Assembly: GCF_021234875.1 (NCBI RefSeq)
Contig: NZ_JAJQVM010000017.1
Coordinates: 49,859-113,858, forward strand
Length of the DNA stretch: 64,000 bases
Reading direction: 5' to 3'
Source of the DNA: Marinibactrum halimedae
GTDB taxonomy: Bacteria; Pseudomonadota; Gammaproteobacteria; Pseudomonadales; Cellvibrionaceae
Shown here: positions 18,196-25,946 of the stretch, piece by piece
How positions within the stretch are numbered: the first letter of the stretch is position 1
Layout of the letters: every line of letters begins with the position of its first letter
The notes under the pieces: model-generated
Told to the model about the DNA's origin: nothing
What the model saw: only the letters and a program-made list of their open reading frames with translations
Databases searched by the model: none
Position numbers and translations under genes: made by a program

Positions 18196-18873
18196 TTAAA
18201 AAGTATAGCTAGCACCAATCATATATACGATAGGGTCAATTTCAACATCAATATTTACATTTCCTAAATTGGCCGTTTCTGCAGTAGCGGAGCTATCAAT
18301 ATCCATTTGCCATACGGCCGCATTGAGTTTCCAGTGATGGTTTAATCGAATATCAACACCAAGTTGGGCCGTTAAACCAAAAGAGTCATCAAGTGATAAA
18401 TCACTATCGCCCGCAATGGCTTCAAACTCTGAAGTGGTATCTTCTTCAAAAAAGGTTGTGTAATTTAGTCCCAGTCCGATATAAGGCTGAATGGCGTCAT
18501 TTTTGAGATCGAAATAATACTGTGCAGAGAGGGTTGGAGGTAAATGTTGAGTTTCTCCGATAGTGATGCCCAAATCCTCTGAATCTATTTGATGCTTGAA
18601 TGGTGTGGCAAGCAGTAATTCTACGCCGAAATGTTGTGAGAATTTATAAACAACGGATAACCCCAGTTGAGTGTCATCTTCTACGTCTAAGCTTAAAATA
18701 TCACTATCAGACGAAGGCGCAACGGTCGCGGCCCCAAAACGCAATTGCCACTGATCTGAATCTGACCATGCTATAGATGGGTAAAGAATAGCGGCAAGTC
18801 CAATGGCGGGGCTCACTTTTCTAAGGAGGTTTAAAATGTAAGAAGTGATGTGTCTGTTTGTGTAACTGGGCAT
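18196..18873 (-). CDS. OmpW-family outer-membrane protein
   Basis: This is a 225-aa protein predicted to fold as the 8-strand OmpW/OprG barrel, which passes small hydrophobic compounds through the outer membrane. A signal peptide ends at about residue 37 (YPSIAWSDSD). Family features are the opening WQLRFGAATVAPSSDSD, the strand HFGVELLLATPFKHQI, LPPTLSAQYYF, YIGLGLNYTTFF and the terminal aromatic F needed for BAM recognition. GAGGAA about 4 nt before ATG fits. A TTGAT-N4-GTCAA sequence 62 nt upstream of the start looks like an Anr/FNR site; OmpW/OprG homologues are known to be controlled by FNR/Anr. Confidence 0.9.
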   Translation of the reverse strand: MPSYTNRHITSYILNLLRKVSPAIGLAAILYPSIAWSDSDQWQLRFGAATVAPSSDSDILSLDVEDDTQLGLSVVYKFSQHFGVELLLATPFKHQIDSEDLGITIGETQHLPPTLSAQYYFDLKNDAIQPYIGLGLNYTTFFEEDTTSEFEAIAGDSDLSLDDSFGLTAQLGVDIRLNHHWKLNAAVWQMDIDSSATAETANLGNVNIDVEIDPIVYMIGASYTF

Positions 18874-19490
18874 AATTTCCTCTACATCATCGGTGTTTGA
18901 TGAAGTGATTGTGCCAATATGAAAAATTCAAAACTTGATGAAGGTCAACTGTGATTGTTGGTTGGAATATCACTAAATGTTTTTTGAGTAGAATCAAATA
19001 ATGTATCGACAGTGTTAAAAGTGAAGCACATGTGCTTTTAAGACACTTGATTTTATTCTAAATAAGCGTGCTTAGTATTGGTGAAAACCCGTTCAAGTGA
19101 TTGTTATTTTATGGGTAGTTCAATTTATTTGAAGATCATGTTAAATGGCATTAAATCACTATTTAATTGGCGCCAAGTTTATTTTATTTGAATGTATTGT
19201 GTGCCAAATAAATCTTCTTCGTGACAGTTCTACATTTCCCCAATCTTAAACCTGTCATAGCTGTCATTAATGTAATATGTGTCAAAATTAGAGTTGGCAC
19301 ATATATCCTCTATATTTCGTAATAGCGCAAAACTAATTTCGCACTTATCGTTTAAGTATACAACAAATCCGTCTTTATCCCTCTATTTAGCGTGATCATC
19401 CTCACAGTTCAAAATTCGATCATCTCTAGAATATTCAGCCATACCGATTTTCAAGTAAGCCTCTTTTAACTCACTGACAGGTTGATCACT
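18874..19490. other. Divergent promoter region between ompW-like and the large surface-protein gene
   Basis: 617 bp, AT-rich, no gene. It carries the candidate Anr/FNR site for the OmpW gene. The promoter of the large surface protein must lie here, but I cannot pick it out with confidence. Confidence 0.5.
18935..18948 (-). promoter_or_regulatory. Candidate Anr/FNR box upstream of the OmpW gene
   Basis: TTGAT-GAAG-GTCAA matches the FNR consensus TTGAT-N4-ATCAA at nine of ten positions. A CACAAT -10-like element on the minus strand (18908-18913) places the box about 31 bp upstream, the spacing of a class II activator centred near -41. This predicts activation under low oxygen. Confidence 0.5.
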
Positions 19491-22400
19491 ATGAAAAAGC
19501 TTCCACTTTATACGGCGATGGCCGCGCTATCCTTAAGCGCCACTTCTCAAGTTTTTGCAAGTGAGATTTGCGACATAGATGCGTTGCGCAATCAAATGGG
19601 CAGTTTAATAGCTGAAGTTAAGGCGACACCTAAAACAGATCCAAGACGTGCAGAGTTACTGGATTTGTATTTCGAAACAAAAGCGGAATATCAATCTTGT
19701 AGAGCGATCATTCAACAAGCTCAGTGGGTGGAAGAGAATTGTGATTTACCTGCGTTACGCACAGAAATGAGCGATACGATGGAGGCAATGATTAATACGC
19801 CTAAAACAGACCCTGCTCGCCGTGAATTGTATGAACACTACAACGTGTTAAGTGCACAATACGACTCTTGTGAAGTGGCTATTGCCGAAGTGCAAGATTA
19901 CATCGATAACAATGGTACTGATTCAGAAACCACCATTCCGAGCAACGATGCTCCTCAAATTGCAATTTCTGGTGCAAACCCACTGTATGTTTCCTATAAA
20001 GGAGAATTTGCTGACCCTGGTGCAACGGCAACGGATAAAGAAGATGGCACTGTGGCCGTTTCAGCACAAGGTGCGGTTAATACTCAGGTTGCTTCCGGTC
20101 ATTTTACCATTACTTATACAGCACAAGATTCTGCTGGCAATCAAACACAAGCCACTCGCCAAGTGATTGTTGGAGAAAATACGACACCAACTATTGCTTT
20201 ACAAGGTGATGAGATTTTGAATTTTGTTACTCATTCCAATATTGAGGAGCTTGATTTTGGTGCAATTGCCAATGATGTTGAAGATGGTGAATTGCAAGTT
20301 TTTGCAGATTACAGTGCGGTCGATACCACTCAAGCAGGTGAATATACGGTGGTATATACGGCGAATGATTTGGATGGTGCATCGGCCTCTATTAGTCGTA
20401 CTATCGTATTAGTGGACCCTCAGCCTGCAACATTGGCTTTACTCGGTTCTGAAATTATTGATATGGAAATCGGTGATGTTTTTTATGACCCCGGTTATGT
20501 TGCTATGAATTCCACAGGCGAAGATGTCACTAATCGTGTTCGTGTGTCGGATAATGTAAATACCAATCAAGCCGGTGTTTATACTGTTAATTACGAATTT
20601 GAAAATGGCAATAATCTCGTCACTGCTGAACGTAAAGTAGTAGTGAATACGCAAAGTTGCCCGGATACTTGTACGACGGGTTGTATTAAATTGGCTGCGC
20701 ACCATATGCAATGTGCTACGGATTTCCCAGGGGCGCAACAAGTGGTTTCAAATCCTGTGAGTATTGATGCTTCTCAAACAACTTGCACGGCTCCTTGTGG
20801 TGTTCACTTTATTGCAGAAGCAAACGGCGATTACGGTGTTGAATCTAATTTCCATCACTTGTCTTATCACTGGGATTTTGGTGATGCGAAATCGTTTTTC
20901 CGTTCATTGGATGCAGACTTTGCCTTTGGCGGTGAAGCAAATCGTGCCCAAGGCATGTACGCTGCCCATGTGTTTGCAGAGCCAGGCGAATACGAAGTGA
21001 CATTATATACAGCGGCGAAAAATGGTCGTTACAGTAATTCTACCATTACAATTACGGTACAAGCGCCGGAAGAAAAATATTCAGCATCAGAAACCATTTG
21101 TGTTTCTTCTTCCAGTGACTTTGAAGGTTGCCCGACAGGCGCAGCGCATTATAGAAATTGGGATGCGATGACCGATGCCGTAAAACGCATGAGTCGAGCT
21201 TACGTTGTCTTGCGTGCAGGTGACGAATTCGATATGAACAACAACATGATTCTGCGTACAGGGGATTATGTGTTTGATCGCTTTGGTGAAGGTGAAGATC
21301 CTGTCATTCATATTTTGAATTCAAAAACCCCAGTTATCGCGCAAGATGTAAAAGCCATTTCAGTGGCGAATTGGCAGCTTGTTGGAGATTATGATCCAAA
21401 AATTGGTATTGGTAATTCCTATGGCTCAAAAGGTTTGTATTTCGGACAAGGCGATAGCTTCCAAACTAATAACGTTACGGTTCATCGTACCAGCATTAAA
21501 GGGTTGGGAATGTGCTTCTCACCTCGTGGCGGAGAAGGCCAAGTATTTGCTGATAACGTCTGTACCGATTGGCAAGATTATGGCTCATTATCTGATTACA
21601 CTTATCGCTTAGCGTTTGTTGGTAACAGTATTCGTCAAAACCCAGAAGCATTCAGTGGTGGTGATCAGAAAAATGATTCTAAAACAGAGCACACAGCGAA
21701 CGGAACCCAACGTACGTTTTCCTACACATTTAATGTATTGGCCGAAAATGACATGGCAGTTCAAATTGAAGATGCCAATGGCAGCATTACTGAATTGACA
21801 TTAGGCAGTGGTTATACCTTGAATATGAGTAATAAAACGGTTGCTTTGGCATCGGTGCCAAAGTCTGGTGATTTGGTGCGAGTGTATCACCGTCTTTGGG
21901 CAGATCACGGTTCATTACGAATTGCGGATGCTCGTAACTTGGTTGTTGCAAAGAACGATTTGTTTAACAACGTAGGGTGGTTTGGTGTACAAGGTGAGCA
22001 TCATAATCCTGCGCTACGCTACAACACTGACGGCGAAGCAAACCACAGTGGCGTCATTGTTGAGAACTTAATTCAAGGTGGCACTATGGCGGCGGTCTTC
22101 GAGCCTGCCAACACCCGCATTGGGCCACAAACAGGTAAAGCCATGGTGGAGCGTAATATTTTCACCGGTACGCATGCAACTTATTACGGTGTGCGCTCGG
22201 CTTACGGTAACATGACCATGCGTAATAACGTTGTTCAGCAGCCCAATGTAGAAACCATTACTAACGGATACGATGTGGGCATTCTCTTCTGGGAAGCATA
22301 CAACGCAGGTAATGGTGCAGACCCTGTTAATTTCCAATTACCAGTAGAGGTTTACAACAATACGATCATCAATTTATCTAACGATACGCGTGGAGCGAAT

Positions 22401-22730
22401 GGAAGAATTAACTGGGTTGATTTTAAAGATGTTTCCAATGCAAAAGATCACACTAAATCGACTGAAACTTACAAAGATTTTATCTCAGTAAATGGCGTGG
22501 CTTATGCACCACAAGCGAACCTTGCGGAGTACCACAATGACCCAAGTTTTAACGAAACTTTCCACATGATTGATGAGTTATCTCAACCCGCGATGATGGA
22601 TATGCCAGGATTGTTTGACACTTTGTGGGGTTACAAACGCAGCGAAAATACCACAGCCGGTGCAACTGAGGCGGCAGTAGATTACATCGAAGCGGCTCCC
22701 ATTAATGTACTTAATAACGGCACTTTTTAA
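19491..22730 (+). CDS. Large secreted Ig-like/PKD/beta-helix surface protein
   Basis: 1079 aa from ATG 19491; an upstream TTG would add three residues. Parts in order: signal peptide 1-~24; two tandem ~46-residue helical units, each bounded by cysteines (26-69 and 84-128) and sharing ALR..M and TPKTDP.R.EL; three Ig-like domains of the bacterial DUF5011/HYR type at ~152-228, 233-310 and 311-386 (for example FADPGATATDKEDG); a Cys-rich segment; a PKD-type domain to ~523 (YHWDFGDA, PGEYEVTLYT); then a right-handed beta-helix from ~546 to the end, broken by an inserted beta-domain at ~742-800. The helix resembles polysaccharide lyases or depolymerases but no catalytic residues are assignable. 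It has its own terminator. Probable roles are glycan binding or cleavage, or adhesion. Confidence 0.85.
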   Translation: MKKLPLYTAMAALSLSATSQVFASEICDIDALRNQMGSLIAEVKATPKTDPRRAELLDLYFETKAEYQSCRAIIQQAQWVEENCDLPALRTEMSDTMEAMINTPKTDPARRELYEHYNVLSAQYDSCEVAIAEVQDYIDNNGTDSETTIPSNDAPQIAISGANPLYVSYKGEFADPGATATDKEDGTVAVSAQGAVNTQVASGHFTITYTAQDSAGNQTQATRQVIVGENTTPTIALQGDEILNFVTHSNIEELDFGAIANDVEDGELQVFADYSAVDTTQAGEYTVVYTANDLDGASASISRTIVLVDPQPATLALLGSEIIDMEIGDVFYDPGYVAMNSTGEDVTNRVRVSDNVNTNQAGVYTVNYEFENGNNLVTAERKVVVNTQSCPDTCTTGCIKLAAHHMQCATDFPGAQQVVSNPVSIDASQTTCTAPCGVHFIAEANGDYGVESNFHHLSYHWDFGDAKSFFRSLDADFAFGGEANRAQGMYAAHVFAEPGEYEVTLYTAAKNGRYSNSTITITVQAPEEKYSASETICVSSSSDFEGCPTGAAHYRNWDAMTDAVKRMSRAYVVLRAGDEFDMNNNMILRTGDYVFDRFGEGEDPVIHILNSKTPVIAQDVKAISVANWQLVGDYDPKIGIGNSYGSKGLYFGQGDSFQTNNVTVHRTSIKGLGMCFSPRGGEGQVFADNVCTDWQDYGSLSDYTYRLAFVGNSIRQNPEAFSGGDQKNDSKTEHTANGTQRTFSYTFNVLAENDMAVQIEDANGSITELTLGSGYTLNMSNKTVALASVPKSGDLVRVYHRLWADHGSLRIADARNLVVAKNDLFNNVGWFGVQGEHHNPALRYNTDGEANHSGVIVENLIQGGTMAAVFEPANTRIGPQTGKAMVERNIFTGTHATYYGVRSAYGNMTMRNNVVQQPNVETITNGYDVGILFWEAYNAGNGADPVNFQLPVEVYNNTIINLSNDTRGANGRINWVDFKDVSNAKDHTKSTETYKDFISVNGVAYAPQANLAEYHNDPSFNETFHMIDELSQPAMMDMPGLFDTLWGYKRSENTTAGATEAAVDYIEAAPINVLNNGTF

Positions 22731-23108
22731 GGGAGTAGTATGCAATATTGCCAGAAGTGGTTGGTGGGATAGATTGGTATAATAGCGCGTTTTTTGAGTA
22801 ACCCGCCTTAAGGCGGGTTTTTTTGTGCTTAATGTGCCGTTTTTAATATTACATAAATGCGTATTAATGACGTAAATTTGGTTGGTGAGTGAGACTGGTT
22901 GTAAATAGATTTAAAAAGTTCAATTTTATTTGATGGTATGATTAATACAGTTGTTTGCTTTTGAAGATATAAGTTTGGGTGGGTTAATCATTAAATTGTA
23001 AAATAGAATTGCTGTTATTGTGATATGGTGCTCCTTCAGCTTTTTATTGCTGAGTGTTTGGGTGTTTTTTGTAAAAGCAACAAGAATTAAAAAGCAAGGA
23101 GCGTTGTA
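22731..23108. other. Intergenic region between the two large secreted-protein genes
   Basis: 378 bp with a strong terminator at its left end and AAGGAG (23096-23101) at its right end; the rest is AT-rich with no gene. Confidence 0.5.
22800..22825 (+). terminator. Rho-independent terminator of the surface-protein gene
   Basis: ACCCGCC-TTAA-GGCGGGT stem-loop followed by seven T, about 70 bp past the stop codon. Confidence 0.9.
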
Positions 23109-25607
23109 ATGAATAGAAATTTTGGTTTTTCCCCACGGCAAATAGTATCCATTGCCTTATTGAGTCTTTCCTCCTATTTGCAAGCGGCCGATTCCGAATT
23201 AGGTGAAAATCTTCTAGGAAATATTCCTCTATCGGACACCTTTCAACTTGAAAATTCACTGACTTCTACCCCTTTAGATATGAATATCGATCAGGATTCT
23301 GATGGGCTGATTGATATCTCTACTCTTGAACAATTGGACTGGGTGAGAAATAACCTGGCGGGCACAAGTTTAATTTCACACTCCGGGGTTGAGTATCATT
23401 GTCAATTTGTCTGTACAGGCTATGAGTTGGTAAATGATTTGTCGTTTGATACCAATCAAGATGGTGTGGTTGATGAAAATGACGATTATTTTGACTATGA
23501 AGGCGATAACTCAATGCGAGGGTGGCTTCCCATTGGTTCTGAAGCTCGTGGGTTTTCGACGGTTTTTCATGGTAATAATCATACTATCGAAGGGCTTTAT
23601 ATTAATCGGCCAGAGCAATCGTTTGTTGGTCTATTTGCACGTTTGGAAAGTGAAGGGGTTGCAGAGTCGAATATTACGGTCATTTCAGACTTATTTATTG
23701 AAACGGCCGAGCAAGGTGTTATAGGAAAAGATAATGTGGGTATTCTCACAGGGAATATACATATCCTTCAGGGTGGTGTTATTACTCTGAAACAAATGGA
23801 TGTAAAGGGTCGCTTGGAAGGAGTGAGAAAGCTGGGTGGTTTGGCTGGCAGTGTTACGTCAACCACGGATGAAGGATCGGCCAGTGGTCTGGTAACGTTT
23901 CGCCAAAATAACGTAAATTTAACGGCGCAAGGGCAAAATGATATCGGCGGTATTGTGGGGTCTATTTACGATTCGTGGTTTTTGGGGGGGAATTATCATC
24001 GCTACCATTTAATCGACAATGAAACCGATGTGGTATTAAGTGGATACAGTTATCTTGGGGGAATAGTGGGGTATGTATTAGTTGAGGCCAATGAAATACT
24101 GTTAGAAAGAAATCATTCGAAAGCAATGGTCACAGGAAACACGAATATTGCCGGTATTGTGGGGCAATTTAATTGTGGCGGAGGAACGGATTGCCAGCTA
24201 ACGGAATTGACCACCAACGCTTCATTAAGGAACGCATCGCGAGCGGGAGGTATTATCGGCGGTTTGTATACTAACACTGACAGTAAATTGTCGAATAGCC
24301 GTGCCATCGTTAATATTCGTGGAGAGAATTCTGTTGGAGGGTTAGTTGGGGAATTGGTCGCAATCGTTCCACCTCGAGGTGGGAATAGTGAGAGCATAGT
24401 CAGTAATAGTTCATCAGTGGGTTTTGTCTCGGGAGTCAACTCCGTTGGTGGTTTAGTGGGTATTGCAGAAACCATCACCAATAATCTTGACCAAAGTAAA
24501 CTTGAATTAACAAAGGTTTTTTCAACGGCACGAGTGATTGGTCAATCTCAAGTGGGGGGATTAATTGGAACGGTGAGTACCAGCCCGGAAGTGGAGGGGG
24601 GTGGTTTTATTCCGAGAATTAACAATGCGTATGCCGCAGGCGTGGTGCGGGGTGATGATAATGTGGGTGGGTTAGTTGGTTTATACACGGTTGATCCTTT
24701 ATCTTATGGCTATTTTACCGGTGGCTCTATTTCCAACAGTTATTCTGTGAGTTTTGTGCAAGCAAACACCAATGAGATTGATCGCATTGGGCAGTTTATT
24801 GGCGCGGCGGATTTTCCTTTACGTAAAAGGTTCAATTATTACCAGACTAATACGGCGACTCTCCCGGGTATTGGTGCGCAATTCTCAGACGAGGATTTTC
24901 CCTCTTCTGACCCGACGCCTGATGAACTGTCTGGGCATTTGGTATCGCAGCTTTCTTGCCCAGAGGCACCAGATAATACCGATTGTGCGTCGACAGACCT
25001 GTACGTAGGTTGGGATGAGTCCATTTGGGATTTTGGTAATAGCACGCAATTGCCAGGGCTTATCATTAATGGCCGAGTGCAACGTCCGATTGTGGGCATA
25101 ATGCCACCACCACCACCGGCAGATGTCATTTTTGAGGCTGAAGATCAGGAATTGTTAGGTCATGCTATGGTGTATTCGGATGAAAGTGCATCAGAGGGAG
25201 CAGGGGTGGCTTACATCAGTGCCATTGGATCTGGGTTTCGAATAGCCAATGCGCCTCAAGCAAGAAGTATTTCGGTGGTGTTTGCGTCTATCATGACTGG
25301 AGCATTGTCCTTAAAGGTCAATGGTGAAGACCACAATGTACGGTTTTTTAGCACAGGCTCTTGGGTGAATAACTACACCACTGCCATTATTGACGTCGAG
25401 GTGCCTGCAGGTGCTACAGTAGAGATGGTCTATGAAAATGGTGATGTGGCCATGAATGTTGATCAATTAATTTTTCATTCTATGCCAATGGAGGAGCCGT
25501 TTGAGGTGCCCGATAACTTTTGTCCGGCAAGTCACCCTTTATATTCAAACACCTGTAATCGTTGTTTTACGGATGAGCATCAGGCGGCCAGTGCCAATTG
25601 TTTATAG
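23109..25607 (+). CDS. Secreted GLUG-repeat protein with CBM6/35-like C-terminal domain
   Basis: This is an 832-aa exported protein. AAGGAG lies 7 nt before the ATG, and a signal peptide ends near residue 26 (LSSYLQAADS). The N-terminal part has a Ca-binding-type DxDxDG stretch (DQDSDGLIDIS) and the block WLPIGSEARGFSTVFHGNN that introduces GLUG domains. Then come at least nine GLUG-type repeats, seen as IGGIVG, LGGIVG, IAGIVG, AGGIIG, VGGLVG (several) and VGGLIG, probably forming a beta-solenoid. Residues ~672-790 resemble a CBM6/CBM35 beta-sandwich (VIFEAEDQELLG ... VDQLIFH). A Cys-rich tail of five cysteines ends the protein. GLUG repeats occur in adhesins and peptidases, but no catalytic domain is visible here. 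An adhesin or glycan-binding role is inferred. Confidence 0.85.
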   Translation: MNRNFGFSPRQIVSIALLSLSSYLQAADSELGENLLGNIPLSDTFQLENSLTSTPLDMNIDQDSDGLIDISTLEQLDWVRNNLAGTSLISHSGVEYHCQFVCTGYELVNDLSFDTNQDGVVDENDDYFDYEGDNSMRGWLPIGSEARGFSTVFHGNNHTIEGLYINRPEQSFVGLFARLESEGVAESNITVISDLFIETAEQGVIGKDNVGILTGNIHILQGGVITLKQMDVKGRLEGVRKLGGLAGSVTSTTDEGSASGLVTFRQNNVNLTAQGQNDIGGIVGSIYDSWFLGGNYHRYHLIDNETDVVLSGYSYLGGIVGYVLVEANEILLERNHSKAMVTGNTNIAGIVGQFNCGGGTDCQLTELTTNASLRNASRAGGIIGGLYTNTDSKLSNSRAIVNIRGENSVGGLVGELVAIVPPRGGNSESIVSNSSSVGFVSGVNSVGGLVGIAETITNNLDQSKLELTKVFSTARVIGQSQVGGLIGTVSTSPEVEGGGFIPRINNAYAAGVVRGDDNVGGLVGLYTVDPLSYGYFTGGSISNSYSVSFVQANTNEIDRIGQFIGAADFPLRKRFNYYQTNTATLPGIGAQFSDEDFPSSDPTPDELSGHLVSQLSCPEAPDNTDCASTDLYVGWDESIWDFGNSTQLPGLIINGRVQRPIVGIMPPPPPADVIFEAEDQELLGHAMVYSDESASEGAGVAYISAIGSGFRIANAPQARSISVVFASIMTGALSLKVNGEDHNVRFFSTGSWVNNYTTAIIDVEVPAGATVEMVYENGDVAMNVDQLIFHSMPMEEPFEVPDNFCPASHPLYSNTCNRCFTDEHQAASANCL

Positions 25608-25706
25608 AGAAGGTGCATTAAAAATACGGTGTGCATAACGGCTGGTGTTTATTTACGATATCAATAAAACACATGTCGTCAGCTGGTCATATTTAGTTCG
25701 TTATAG

Positions 25707-25757
25707 TTGTTAGTCGGCTATAGTTGTTAATCGGTTATAGTTGTTGGTCGGTCATAA
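25707..25757. repeat. 17-bp tandem repeat, 3 copies
   Basis: Units TTGTTAGTCGGCTATAG, TTGTTAATCGGTTATAG and TTGTTGGTCGGTCATAA follow each other directly; a decayed partial copy precedes them. They diverge at a few positions, so the array is older than the perfect ones elsewhere. Confidence 0.85.
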
Positions 25758-25829
25758 AAAGCGTTTTGTGGCCGACTTTTATGCCAGGTTTTTCCTCTCA
25801 CTCGCATTGATATCAGTTCAAATTAGTCG

Positions 25830-25858
25830 CTTGTATTTTGAACCGTCCATCCCCATTT
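25830..25858 (+). promoter_or_regulatory. Candidate sigma-32 (RpoH) heat-shock promoter of clpB
   Basis: CTTGTAT (25830-25836; consensus CTTGAAA) and CCCCATTT (25851-25858; consensus CCCCATNT, full match) are 14 bp apart, within the known optimum. Transcription would start near 25865, giving a leader of about 80 nt before the clpB ATG. Confidence 0.75.
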
Positions 25859-25946
25859 CATTTTCAATAGACAGTGAAACACGTTTCAATAACACCGGCT
25901 GGTGTGTCTTTGTGCGGCACACACAGCGTCTCTATTGGAGTGGCCA

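Larger units (their letters stand above)
25608..25946. other. Intergenic region upstream of clpB
   Basis: 339 bp. It holds a 17-bp tandem repeat (25707-25757) and a sigma-32-type promoter (25830-25858). Small open frames here have no support. Confidence 0.6.
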
